From contig CM051457.1 in assembly GCA_028274465.1 (NCBI GenBank), forward strand, positions 112,467,982 to 112,531,981: 64,000 nucleotides of DNA, given 5' to 3'. The DNA is from Plantago ovata. Lineage: Eukaryota > Streptophyta > Magnoliopsida > Lamiales > Plantaginaceae. The notes beneath the pieces are model-generated. The model made no database searches and was not told where the DNA came from. It was given only the letters and a program-made list of their open reading frames with translations. A program made the translations under genes and the position numbers. Shown here piece by piece: positions 50,140-61,701 of the stretch (its first letter is position 1; each line of letters begins with the position of its first letter).

Positions 50140-50330
50140 AAGATCGGAGCTCCGATGACCGGAGTTATCGGAAGTTCACATCTCCGATTTGGGGCGTGAA
50201 GCTCCGATTCGAGCTTCACTGTCCGATCGGAGCTTTCACTGTTACAGTGAAGCTCGGTCGGAGAGCTTCACTGTCTCCATGAGTGAAGCTCGATCGGAGC
50301 TCCGGTACCGGACATAATTCCGGTACCGGA
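50140..50330. repeat. GAGCTCCGATC-type array (copy B)
   Basis: Repeated GATCGGAGCT, GTGAAGCTC and CCGGTACCGG words in both orientations, capable of hairpins. Part of the 49870-50909 element. Confidence 0.75.
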
Positions 50331-50579
50331 AAATTGAAGAAGAAGAAGATGAAAAAAGAAAAAGGAAGAAAATAGAAAAGAATAAGGGTGAGAATAAAAA
50401 GAAAAAGGAAGAAAAAAAGAAAAAGAAAAATTATGAAAATTCTTATTCAATCTATGAAAAATTTTGAAAAAGAAAAATTAAGAAAATCATATTTTTTCAC
50501 TAAGGCTGTTTGGATCAGCCAAAATTCAATAATTGAAAAGTGAAAAAGTCAATTTTGGTATTTTGGGTACCAAAATATA

Positions 50580-50853
50580 CTCCCTCCGTCCCGATGATAA
50601 GTCTACGTTTGCTTTTTGCACGGTTTTTAATGAATAATTTTGTTTGGTAGTGTTATATTAATATTTTATGTAAATGTGAGGTAGTTGATTAAAAAAGTGT
50701 GAGATATGAGTGGAGATAAAGAAGTGTAAATGTGGGGTCCATATTTAAAATAATATAGATGGGATGTGAGGTACTTTCCAAAAATAAAAACGTAAATAAT
50801 TGATTGGGACGTCCAAAAAAGGAATACGTAAAGAATTGATTGAGACAGATGAG
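50580..50853. mobile_element. Stowaway MITE nested in the TIR element
   Basis: Begins CTCCCTCCGTCCC, the classical Stowaway terminus, with TA at 50578-50579 and 50854-50855 as target duplication. The right terminus is diverged. Contains the typical ATGTGAGGTAG and GTGGGGTCC words. Confidence 0.85.
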
Positions 50854-51362
50854 TAATTGTTAGTCTAGTGGGAATAAATATGATATTAGAGTATCTTGCA
50901 GGGTACTAAAAAGATATGGACCCACGAAATTATATTATGAAATTTTAAGTTCTATACAAACATTACAACTACTTCTACACTACTTTTATACAAACATCTT
51001 ATACCAGCTTATATCTCCACCCTAAACCGCCTTATGTCTCCACCGTGTATCAAATCCCACACCCTCCTACACCAGCCCAACCTCCCTTCCACTGCACCAC
51101 CTTATAAGTTATAATTTCCTAGATTTTCAAGTTATTAATAAATTCATTTGGCTATTTTAAAAAGAAAATGCTCATCCCTGACTCCCCCGTCCATCCAAAA
51201 CTACAACTTTTGTGGTGAGCGTGAACACGAGAAATTAAAAATAAAAAAATAAATATTATGTGGCTTATTGATTAAAAATAATAAAATAATCAGTTAAAGA
51301 AATTTCAACCTCCTTTTAATTAACAACACCAACTCGGTCACATACACCAATTTCCTTTTAGA

Positions 51363-51640
51363 AAATTAATATAAATGATTAGATTCCGTTCTCCCATCAG
51401 TTCGAGCTTTTTAGAGAGTTGGAATTCTATCATGGTATCAGAGTCATCTGGCTCACGCCCACCTGAGTTCGAATTTCCTTGGAAACAAACTCTGTCCCAT
51501 ATTATATTTCCTCTCGATTGGCCTGTCCAAAGAAGTTGGAATCGGCCGGTAATACCGGAGAGTATTGGAGAATTAATATAAATGACTAGATTTTGTTCCT
51601 CCCCATCGGTTCGAACTTTTAGTAAAGTTGGAATTCTATC
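51363..51640 (+). mobile_element. Retrotransposon end/primer binding site repeats (copies 2 and 3)
   Basis: ATGATTAGATTCCGTTC ... TTGGAATTCTATCA then TGGTATCAGAG (51433-51443). A second, more diverged copy from 51570 ends ATTCTATCATTTTC, without an intact binding site. Same family as 29200-29295. Confidence 0.6.
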
Positions 51641-51727
51641 ATTTTCGAAACAAGAACAACGCAGAAACATCAAGTGAAGAAGAAAAAAAACAGATATAAC
51701 ATTGAGCTAGTATGATTAAATGGCATG

Positions 51728-52292
51728 GGGACTAGTGCTGTTTAACGAGCTGAGCCAAGCCGAGTATTGTTGAGGCTCGGCTCGTTAACGAAACGAGGCT
51801 TGGCTCGTTAACGAAGTGAGTCTGATTTCAAGCACGGCTCGAGCTCGTTAACAAACGAGCCGAGCTTAGGCTCGGCTAGGCTCGACTCGTTTAACCTTAA
51901 TTTCAGACTAAAGCTCGGTTCATTTGGCTCGAGCTCGGTTCGTTTATTAAAATACCATGAAAAATATATTAAAATATTAAATTAAATATAAAAAAAACAA
52001 GATTATGCATTATAATCAACTTCCAAATGATGAAATCATTAAAGTCTAACAAAATGCAAATATAAACAATTCAAACCAATAATCTCAATCTTAAACCATA
52101 ACTTATAATACTAATACTACAAATAATCTACATAACATCGAGCCTTAACGAGTACTCGCGAGCCGAGCCTGGCTCGGCTCGTTAGTAGAACGAGCCTAAG
52201 TTTAGGCTCGAGCTCGGCTCGAAAACCTTATCGAGCCAAACCTAGTACTCGATAAGGCTCGATTCGCGTAACATCACTAATTACTAATTAAT
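51728..52292. mobile_element. Foldback element rich in GGCTCGGCTCG/CGAGCCGAGC
   Basis: Ends TAGTGCTGTTTAACGAGC and GCGTAACATCACTA are approximate inverted repeats. Both shoulders carry many copies of GGCTCGGCTCGTTAACG and its inverse around an AT-rich core. TAGTG/CACTA ends would suit hAT-like MITEs. No 8-bp duplication recognised. Confidence 0.6.
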
Positions 52293-53999
52293 GGCACATG
52301 CTTTAATTTTCTCTCTCTACCTTATCTTTAAAGGCACGCCATGCAAATATGAGAAATCATATATTATAAAAAAAATCTACTACTGTAGTAGTATAAAACA
52401 ACAGTAATTTGGTTAAGAGATTTAATTTGTTACAGTAATGTCTAACATTATTGAGTTTTAGATTATTGTCGGATCGTACTGATCGATCAACCGTCCTAGC
52501 TCGTTAATTAATGTGAGATTTAACGTTTACATGCAACATGCAAGACAACAGATTAAGAATTATGGCTAATTTTCCATACTAAGAAACCCAAATTAATTAA
52601 GTCGGGCATGGGTTCCGTTCAACTGATCATTAAACGTGTGTTGCAACTTCACGCCTTTTGTCTTTAGAGAAACAACAACATGCATGCAACCCTTCTTCGA
52701 TCTTTTGCAATTTAAACCAAACTTAATGAGTTTGAATTGAACTGAAAATGAACTAAATTCATTTGTAATATACAAAAATAATAGAACAAAATCGTCCTGA
52801 ATATAATATAAGTTTGAACTCAAATGAAGTAAAAGTTATTTTCCAGCGAATCAAACAATACGTAAAGTTCTTTATCTTCTATTTTCTCCGCGACTTATCT
52901 ACTAAGTGAGTTGTGTTCGCACATAAATGTATTGTTCCATTAAAATTTGTACCTAGTGAGCTCCCTATTCAAAATGAAAATATCTCATACATTTCGATGG
53001 TGAGGTTCATTCAAAAGTGAGTTAATTAACAAGATGGGCTGTCTGTCAGGGCCCCTAGCTTGGTTGTTCTACTTAGTATGTGTAATTGGCTAAAGCCGCA
53101 ATGGTCCTAATTTAATTTGATGTAGACGACTAGAAGGGGGTCCGGAGGACTCAACAGTGACTTGGTTCACTTCACAGGTGGATATTATGCTAAGGCTTCT
53201 ATTGTAACAAGTCCTCAAATTGGGTTGCTCTTTAAATGCTCTCAATAAGATTAGCCGTTCGTCATTAACTAACCCATGCATTGGCCAATGCTCAAGTACA
53301 AATATAATGATCAACATGGAAGGTTATTCACTTGCTTTTTGTTTGAAATGTGTTATTTAGGATTTCGATCGAAACCCTTCTGATTTATTAATGTGGCCGG
53401 GTTCATAATAAATAGTAAAAGAGTGGTTTATTAAACTGATTATGAGCTTTAATTGTATCTTTATTGTTGGAGCTCTAAAGCCTGTATATTATGAGCATTT
53501 GTACATTGGGTTGTTTTTAATGAATAAATTTCTTTTGTGACAATAGATTCTTAAAAATAACTTACTCCGTACTAATTAATACGTACATTTACATTTTTAA
53601 CTTTTCTCTCATTTTCGTGTATGTCCACGCGACATACAAATTTGTCTAAGTTCTCGGCCATTTGCAAATTCGACGACAACTGGCATTTCATGACAATTTG
53701 CATTTCAAATCCAGAGATAGCTGCACTGCAAAGAAGAAATAACTTTAGTATACATTACGTACAGAAGCCAAAAGGAAATGGTGGAAAGTGGAGACCACGA
53801 GATCATTCAACGACAGATCCTCAATTAATAATTATTATTGAATTGAATCATCATAGGAACCATACGTACAAATACAACCGCGAGCGGTGAATTTAATGAA
53901 TAGTGTGTCACAAGATCGATCGAAGACCATATATTATTAAATTAATAATTAGAAACCGGTCGTTAATTTCTTGCAACCTACTAGTACAACACACACGGT

Positions 54000-55260
54000 A
54001 TATACACTGGCGAATCCAAGACTCAATTTGAGGGGGTCAGAAAATTTAATCACGAAAAATATAATTATAAAATGTATAAACGACTAATATATTACATATA
54101 ATAATTGCATTTTAAAAAATAGTAAAGTGGGGAAATGAGCAATTTTCTCTAATTTCTAATGTTAAATTGTTAAAAAAAGAGAAATAAGAATTTTTTAGAT
54201 GAATAAGAAAAAATAAGCATAGAAGCTGTAAATAAAAATGTAAATAATGTAAAAGATCGTAAAAGAATTATGATTTTTTGGCTGAAAAATGTAAAATAAA
54301 CATTAAAAGTGCAAAAAATAAAACCAAAGTTGGACAACTAAGGGATCAAACACTAGCCCTTTAGGAACCTAGCTGGATCATTGACCACTAGGCTACAAAT
54401 TATATGCGTCCATGGTAGTACTATTTTAGTAAGAAAATGAATGTCAGCTGATATACATGTATATCTTGCAAGTTATAGAGAGTAGAGACCAAGTGATCAA
54501 CCAGGTATGTATCAAATGGATGTTATCGATTATTCTTTGAAAATTCATCATCGTCATATTAATGAGTCTGGAAACCTACTACTATTATTTTATTTGTCAT
54601 GAATCATGATGGCATATGTGCCAAGTTGCACGTACGTTACCCAATTGGTGTTTGAATTTCGGTTTCTGTATACAAAAATCATGTTCTGTGGCTACGCAGT
54701 ACTACTTGGATCCGGTACATGTATATGTTAAAAAAAAAACAAAGCGATAAAGTGACTGATTAGAGATATAAATGTGACTAATTTATAACCAAATAATCTG
54801 AATTCTGAACAATGTCCAACTGTGAGTAAAATGACATCCATAAGAAAATTGAATCTCAATCCGACATGCGTATGCATTTCTATGTTTTTAAGTTTTTTCT
54901 AGACTTAGATCGATGGCCTAGGGTCCCCATATTATAAGACTCGGATTCATCCCCTCAATACTGAAACACAACTCACAAATCCACGATGTTTACATTTACG
55001 ATTATTCACCACTAAGAACCTCCAGGCTACAATTTATTTCTTTTTTATTTTTTGTTTTTGTTTGGTAATAGTAAAAAATTTATTCACATAAAATATGAAG
55101 ACTGAAGTACAAAACTGATATGCTATAATGACAGTGATGTAATTATTTTGTACTCAAATATAATTACCAAAAATGATAGGAGCTAATTTGAAAATATTTT
55201 CTTCAACAGGGTGAATTTTGTAATATCCCCTTCTTAAAATAAAAAGACTGCAAAAGCTCA
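54000..55260. other. Intergenic between duplication and DCC1
   Basis: 54010-54450 looks like a repeat inserted in the second duplication copy. 54730-55260 is AT-rich flank of DCC1. No gene recognised. Confidence 0.4.
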
Positions 55261-55289
55261 TTTCCATTTCCCAATTTCCCTCCAAAAAA

Positions 55290-55387
55290 AAAAAAAAATG
55301 TCCCGCCGTCTCCAGTCTCAACCCTAAAACTCAGATCTGCCGCCGGAATGCACCACCACCACCGCTCCATCTGGAACTAATCGGAAG
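55290..55387 (+). other. Probable non-coding first exon of DCC1
   Basis: CT- and C-rich leader after an A run, ending in the donor-like TCGGAAG|GTAATTC. The next 0.9 kb is T-rich as plant 5'-UTR introns are. Transcript data would settle the boundaries. Confidence 0.45.
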
Positions 55388-56288
55388 GTAATTCTTTAAT
55401 TTTCGACACTCGCAAGTTATTCTTACTGAAGTTATCTTATTATTAGTCTTGTCAGATTTTCCCAATTTCAATTTTGTTTGCATTTCTGCTTTTGGGCATC
55501 TGATAATCCGGCTAATCGGAGTGTTACTTAGAACCGTCACAATTGATTATCCGATCGGTAAAAATGTCACGGTTAATTGTCTTGTTTACCGATAACTCGA
55601 AGTTTAGTTTGTCGTAGTAGCTTGGTTAATCTGGTTAGCTCATAGCTGCTCTTTACATGAGTGTTTCTTATGTTTATAAGAGGATGATCGAATCGATTGT
55701 TCGGATTTATGTTAAGGAGTCATTTAACAACGTATGATTTTGTTTTTCTTCGTTTCATCGATGTTTCGCTGTATGTCCCATTCAGCGAGTTTGACTGTGA
55801 TTCAACTGTATTGACAACGAGGAAATGCGATAAATCAATCTCTATGGGCTAGATTAGTGTACATTGTTGGTTGAAATGAGAGTCGAGACCTATCTAGCGA
55901 AGAGGTTGACTAGATACTTCAGTCTGTAGTAAGTAGTAACTGATGGACGATAAGAGTTACATTAATGCACCCTCGTAGTGAATTTCAGCAACCTCTTTTC
56001 TATTTGCATCGCTGGCAGTTGATTAGCCTATGACATACTTTTACACGGTTTACTTCTGGTTCTCAACTCTCAACTGTGAATTTTCAGTTTCGTGCATGGA
56101 GAATGCACAATTATCTAGTTGACTAAATGATCAAATGGGAATATTTTTCATGTCTGGATCTATGATAAGTAATTATTAGTTGTTCATGACATTTCATTTT
56201 GGTTATTTGTATCACTTGATGTCTGTTACATCACATTTCATTGTGTGCGTTTTCTCACATCATTCTTTTGGATTTAAGAGTGTTAGTT

Positions 56289-57572
56289 ATGGATCAAAAT
56301 CTCCAACAAGCTGGTTACTCTGGGGGTGCAGAAGCTGTGCTGAACGTTCAACCAAACTCGTCAATTTCTATTGCTTATCACCCGCTTTTCGGCCCCCATG
56401 ATGACCTTATGTTCCTGGAACTTGATGAAAAGCTCCTCCCAGAAGTACTCCACCAAAGGTACCTACGACTTCCTATGATTCTGTTTACTTGAATTCTGAT
56501 TTCATAAATTTGAAGCATGTTATCTTTTACTCCATCATAATCTCCATTTACTTTTCTTCTTAGAGTAAACTTAAGAGGACAGCCGGATGAAGAAACAGTT
56601 CTTTGTACCGAAACGAAGACCTATGCCATTAAATTTGTGGGAACTTCCAACTCTGTATTTCTCATACCTCCTTCAGATAATATCGAGCAGAGATGCAATG
56701 GGAAAGATGATGGGAACTTGGAAATTGCAGCGGTTATCAAAGTTGTACCTGGTTGCATGGAGCTTGTGGAGGTAGCACCAAAATTGGACAAACTTAAATT
56801 GCTTCTTTCGCAAAATCCCTACAGTTTTGCTGAGGCCTCAGAAATGGACATTTCAGACGAGGGAGACAAGACAAAGATCGGGTTATATAGATGGAATGAT
56901 CTTGTTAATAGGCTACAGGCAAGTGATGGGGAGCTTATGTCTGGGCTTCAATCCATCTCAGCAGTTGAAATTGGTGGATACTGGCGGATATTGGATGATG
57001 ATTATATGAATAGCGTTTTAACCATGTTGCTTCATGACATAATATTGAATGACTGGTCCATAGAAGCTCTTAGTGAAGATGAAGTTGTGAATGTGCTAGA
57101 GAAAGATGGATTCCCTCGAATTATTGCTGAACATTGCTTGAGAGTCTATTCTACTAAGGCAGATGAAGGTATTGGCACATGGAAATTAGACCAGAAGTGC
57201 GTTTGTATACACTTGGCACAAGAAATTCTAAAAGAAGGAAAGATGAAAAAGGACATCTTCATGGAGAAGTGGATACGTAAGGCTCCAGATGGTATGCATG
57301 TGAGTTTCGACATGTTGGAAGGTGAGGTTCTGACACAGAGGCTTGGAGTAGAGACTTGGGTGTACTCTTTTAGTGTGTCATCTCTCCCGTCTACTCCGGC
57401 AGAGCGTTTCTCAATGCTGTTTAAGGAGAGGGCAAAGTGGGAATCGAAAGATCTTCAGCCTTATGTAAGAGATTTAAGAGTTCCGGGGCTTTCTCTGGAA
57501 GGATTACTTCTCAAGTATACGAGACGAACTCAGCCTTCTATGGAGGCAGAACCTATTTTCAGTGCAAGATAA
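56289..57572 (+). CDS. DCC1: DCC1, sister chromatid cohesion / CTF18-RFC subunit
   Basis: Two coding exons, 56289-56458 and 56564-57572, joined in the arginine codon AG|A, giving 392 residues and a TAA. Start MDQNLQQAGYSGG. DCC1 binds CTF8 and CTF18 in the alternative clamp loader that handles PCNA during replication and supports sister chromatid cohesion. Visible family segments: SISIAYHPLFGPHDDLMFLELDEKLL cut by the intron, YAIKFVGTSNSVFLIPP, PGCMELVEVAP, GGYWRILDDDYM near 230, and the winged-helix tail EKWIRKAPDGM ... LEGLLLKYTRR. A leader exon with a donor TCGGAAG|GTAATT at 55381-55390 and an acceptor near 56280 suggests a 5'-UTR intron. Length agrees with plant homologues. A truncated copy of its second exon follows 1 kb downstream. 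Confidence 0.92.
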
Positions 57573-57942
57573 TGTATTGAATATCATTTGCTCCTGTGTT
57601 TCAGATTATTGTGGTGAAACAGTAGAAACTAGCAGGTACTCCTGATTTGTGTTTTATCTGTGCTGGGGCTGGGGCCTTCTTGTTATGACATTCATTTGCA
57701 GTTTTAATTAAATGATATTAACGTTCGAAATATTTTCTCAAGTCTGTTTACTAATACTTTGGCTATTTTTCTAAGGGATGATGATATTTCCAGAGCACTT
57801 TTTGATTATGTCGAAGCAAAGAATTAAAGTTGTAAATTTTTTAATATATATGAAAATTCTCTACTGGATTACTCTTTCTCCGATTAGTTTTGCAGTTGGT
57901 GCCTTGAATAGAATGATTTATATGTTATTTTGTGTGTTTCAG

Positions 57943-58600
57943 CTGGTTAAGGACATGTGCTGAAAAAAATCGAAGCGTGTTGGTGATAAGTGATGACACT
58001 GCATACTCTTCACTTTATGTGGCCTATATAGCTGTGCGGAAACTAACTTTCACTTTTTTTCTACTAGTAAATAAATAATTATAAATGATGTGTTTTAGCC
58101 CTGGTTGAAATGAAGAGTATGTGTAAGAAAGTTTCACAGACGGGATGGTATTATAGTTTGGAAAAATTGCATTTGTGTTTAGCCTGTTCAGCTGCTGGCC
58201 AGATTACATCCCTTATGCGCCTCAAAGATACAGGCATATGGTACGGCTACTATCTATTCTCTCTCACTTTCAGTCTCTTGGGTTACTGAAAAGTTGTACT
58301 TCTTCGGATGAATTACCCTTTTCCTGTTTATTACTTTAATTTTTGCAGAGTGTCTTCAATATATAGAATGGTTTACGGGTTGTTTTGTTTTGTGTGTTTC
58401 AGCTGGTTATGGAGACATGCTGAAAAACTCAAAGCGTGCTACTGATCACACTGTATATGTAGCCCCAGGGACTGCTTTCTTGTTGTTCAAAGCTTATCTA
58501 GTAACTAAGGACAAGAATGATCTTGCCCTGTCTCGTGATGTTATTAAGGCTTGTGACTGTGGATCTGAGTATGTTCGACTTCCTTTGTACTACATGTTTA
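57943..58600 (+). pseudogene. LanC-like (GCL) gene fragments
   Basis: 58403-58600 reads WLWRHAEKLKACY in one frame, then after a shift GTAFLLFKAYLVTKDKNDLAL, DVIKACDCGSEYVR in another. Both match the middle of plant LanC-like proteins (GCL/GCR2 family), which in plants were discussed as ABA-related and whose relatives are LanC cyclases. TTTCAGCTGGTTA recurs at 57940 with a more decayed version of the same exon start (TGAAAAAAATCGAAGCGTG against TGAAAAACTCAAAGCGTG). The rest of the gene is missing. The fragment sits between DCC1 and its partial copy, so it was probably moved together with it. Confidence 0.6.
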
Positions 58601-58611
58601 CTTTCTGCAAG

Positions 58612-58935
58612 TGATGGGGAGCTTGTCTGGGCTTCAATCCGTCTCAGCAGTTGAAATTGGTGGATACTGCAGGCGGATATTGGATGATGGTTACATGAAT
58701 AGCGCTTTAACCATGTTACTTCATGACATAATATTCCGTCTACTCCAGCAGAGCATTTCTCAATGCTGTTTAAGGAGAAGGAAAAGTGGGAATCGAAGGA
58801 TCTTCAGCCTTATGGAAGGAGTTTAAGAGTCCCGGGCCTTTCTCTGGAAGGATTACTTTTCAAGTATACGAGACGAACTCAGCCTTCTATGGAGGCACAA
58901 CCTAGCTATTTTCAGTGCAAGATAATGTATTGTGA
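58612..58935 (+). pseudogene. Truncated, internally deleted copy of DCC1 exon 2
   Basis: 58612-58734 matches DCC1 56930-57046 and then jumps to sequence matching 57391-57572, so about 345 bases are missing between CATGACATAATATT and CGTCTACTCC. The copy also has a 3-base insertion (TACTGCAGGCGG) and a few substitutions, and ends with the DCC1 stop region altered (CCTAGCTATTTTCAG). Similarity is high, so the duplication is fairly recent. It has no start and no winged-helix region. Confidence 0.92.
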
Positions 58936-58959
58936 CGGATTCCAACTCGTTTAAGCAGG

Positions 58960-59213
58960 CTTTGCAGAAACTCTGCAGTTTCAGCACCAGACACATTAAC
59001 ACATTCTAAATTCCAGACCGACTTCAAGATGCGTGGCTTAACTTGGTAGGCCATTGGCCAAGTCGACCAGGCCACTTGCGTTGGGACTCTACAACACCAG
59101 CTCATTCCAAGGGAGATAAGTTTTTGTACTTTACGAAGGTTATTTATCCGTGCACTCCAGGTGTATCCATGGTCAGGGATAGCGATTTGGATTGTTTTAA
59201 CTTTTAAGGGCAA
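58960..59213 (-). other. Unassigned open frame
   Basis: 103 codons from 59213 with VAWSTWPMAYQVKPRILKS and GAETAEFLQSLLKR. The start falls inside low-confidence sequence and the 3' end overlaps the DCC1 copy. Not recognised, and it may be a relic exon. Confidence 0.2.
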
Positions 59214-59429
59214 TATTTGAGTTGGACATACTAGATAAATGGGTGATTAAAATTAAACTTCACTATTGAACTTTTTATTGAGTGTTGAGTCCGGCTTTGG
59301 ATAAGCTTGATCAGTTTGGATCGAGAGGTGTTTTGTGTTGGTTGTGTGGAGGTATAAATTTAACACTAATTAAATTGTTCGAAAATGAAATGTACAATCA
59401 AAATATCTCAATATAGAAGAGTACACGAC

Positions 59430-60182
59430 CTAACAACAAAAGGAGCTAGGGGGTCGGGGAGGAGCTAGGGGCCGGAGGAGTGGGGGGGGGGGGGGGGTGG
59501 GACCTGCAATGAAGTCCTCAAACATCTTCTTCATCCTCTCTTGCTCCGCGTGCAGGCGGAGGTTCTCAACCCTGTTCTGCTCAATCTTCGTTTCCTGATC
59601 TTGGAGCCTCTTCTTCATCCGCTCTTGCTCCGCCTGCATCTCGAAGACCTTGGTTGGCGTGTAGAAAAACTGTTTTCCATGGGTTAAGCCCTGGGAAATC
59701 GAGGTGCTAGGGCACATGACCTCTTGCAGACTCTCAATGTCGTCGATACGGCCCTTCTCGCTGAGCTCGTTCACCTCAACGAAGATCTTGAATCGACAGA
59801 TCGAGACCAGCGATCCCCGTCAAGTACTCATCCTGTTGTCATACGTACAAACCATGTTAATATATAGTCGGTACATATATTAAAGTAAATTTAAAACTTA
59901 AATGAATGTTATATATGTATTTGAGTATATACACACGTACCAAATTCAACTTAGACTTGTCATCCACCCACATGCCGTCCTTGCACTTGTCGACGTCGAA
60001 TATCTCGTATGGAGTCGCCTCGCGTCCCTCGACAATCTACAAACAGAAGTAAAGGATAAACAATATATACAACTGTAAACAATATGAGTGGAAAAAGAAA
60101 CGAATTTACATAAAGAATAAGTAAAAGCTACTACGTACCAACTTCAAACAATGCGTTGTAGCAGACTGCGAGCCAAGTGTTA
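59430..60182 (-). pseudogene. CACTA (En/Spm) Transposase_24-type gene fragment
   Basis: Three minus-strand segments with plausible splice signals: near 60165-60139 (SATTHCLKL), 60038-59941 (IVEGREATPYEIFDVDKCKD, then WVDDKSKL) and about 59835-59430 (DEYLTGIAGLDLS, then, after one frameshift, EVNELSEKGRIDDIESLQEV and a coiled coil with two copies of AEQERMKKR/M, ending in a proline run). GREATPYEIF ... DGMWVDDKS and the coiled-coil tail are typical of plant Transposase_24 proteins of CACTA elements. A 16-G run (59482-59497) lies in the tail. The 5' part is separated by the solo LTR that starts at 60183. Confidence 0.75.
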
Positions 60183-61696
60183 TGTTGGTCCCTTTAAACA
60201 ACAAGAAAAGACTAGAGGGGGAGGGTGAATAGTCTTTTCAAACTTTGTTGTTTAAAAACTTTCTCAGCAAGTGCTTATTACTTTTCAGTAATGAGTTTGC
60301 TGATACTTAACTTTCTCAGCAAGTACTAATTACTTTTCGGTAACGAGTTTTACTGGTACTTTAAAAACAGAGTGCGGAAGTCTTTGTACAATAAGTGCTT
60401 TTCAGATAGTACTAGTTTCAGCAAGTGAGCAGAGTGGCAGTGTACAATAAGTAAAGCTTGCTGAAAACTAAATGCGGTAAAGTGAATCACACAAACACTT
60501 TTATAGTGGTATCTGAGAGTGGCGTAATCTCTCAACTAATCCACTTTGTCCTTTCTAGGACTGAATCCACTAAGATAAGCTTGAGGTTCCTTACAACACC
60601 TATCTATAAAGATTCTTCAGAAACCAAAACACACTTGCTTCGTTTCCAACCTAACTAGAGAACTGTAACCTTGTTCTCCACCAACCTTGGGACTTATAAG
60701 CAGCAACACTATGCTTGATTAATTCCCCCTGAATTTCACGCCTGAAAAAGGGTGTTTATCAGTTTGAGAGGTTTGGGATGAGATGACTTGAGTATAACTT
60801 TTTCAGCTATAACAAATTATCTAAAGAAACACAACTTGGAATACTTTTCAGTAAACAAGTTAAGTTGTTTCTGGTGTCAAGACTTGTTCTTGTTCGAAAG
60901 AAAGAACACTTAACTAATTTCTAGCCGTGAATATTCTACTTCTTCACAAGTAGCTTTTGTTTCAAGCTTAAGTCTTGGAACGGATCAATAGGCAGTAAAG
61001 AGTATGGAAGATTGAGTGTTTAAGCACAAGTGAGAGTTTGATCACGTTGTTGACACACTTCAACTTTTTGCCGGATGACCTCTATTTATAGTGAATCAAG
61101 GGAGCCGTTTGAATTTCATATTCTAAGGCTTTGTTCCTTAAGATGTCACTATCTTGCTTTTGTACTTTCAACAACGTCCTTCATTTGTCTTCTAGTCTTC
61201 ATGTTCTTCGCATGCTTACTTTGCATTTAATGTTCATTTGAATCGAATTCAAATGTGAACGTTGAAGCCAAAATGCAAGTACTTTCAGCAAGGAGGTCAC
61301 ATATGTATTTCAGCAAGCGATCAATCTCAGTTTCAACAAGCACAACCTACTCTGTCATATAGATTTTCACTTATGCAAGCTGTTGCTGAAAATCCCACTT
61401 TATGAGCAACATGTGCCTTTGTAGATACCATTCTTAGAATTCTTCTTAAGTCTTCAGTCTTCGAATCTTCAAGTTTCTGAGCGGTTCTTGTGCTTCAATA
61501 GTTCATTTGTAAAAACAAAGTACATCATCAGCAAACTAAAGCACCTAACTAGTACCTACACTAAGACTTCAGCTAACGTTCCTCTTTTACAATGTCCTTA
61601 AATTCTAAATTCCTATGGACCTTAAAAGTACTGGTTACTGGACTTTCCTTAATTTAGCATGGTTAATTGCTCATCAAAATTACAAGTTTCCTAACA
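60183..61696 (+). mobile_element. Solo LTR of a Sire-type copia element, 1,514 bp
   Basis: Begins TGTTGGTCCCTTTAAAC and ends AAGTTTCCTAACA. Flanked by the 5-bp direct repeat TGTTA (60178-60182 and 61697-61701). The opening block with AGAGGGGGAGGGTGAATAG and the ending are the style of long Sire/Maximus LTRs. Inside are many CAGCAAG and TTTTCAG words and no coding sequence. It is inserted in the CACTA fragment that continues on the left. Confidence 0.85.
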
Positions 61697-61701
61697 TGTT
61701 A

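Larger units (their letters stand above)
49870..50909. mobile_element. 1.04-kb TIR element carrying a GAGCTCCGATC array
   Basis: Ends are inverted repeats of about 54 bases: TTAGTACCCTG... CTAATATCATATTTGTTCCC on the left, and on the right GGGAATAAATATGATATTAG ... CAGGGTACTAA. The interior contains the GGAGCTC/AAGCTCC array (50140-50330), an A/G-rich stretch and a nested Stowaway MITE. No transposase. A related copy seems to begin near 63490. Confidence 0.75.
51190..54730. repeat. Second copy of a tandem segmental duplication
   Basis: Homologous blocks in collinear order with the first copy: 51205-51300 ~ 32735-32840, 52390-52640 ~ 33420-33660, 52940-53190 ~ 34365-34493 plus 38041-38165, 53835-53998 ~ 41600-41728, 54465-54725 ~ 49250-49640. 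This copy lacks the CACTA element, the Stowaway-like MITE at 33.8 kb and the 7.5-kb TIR element. No gene is visible in either copy. Confidence 0.75.
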
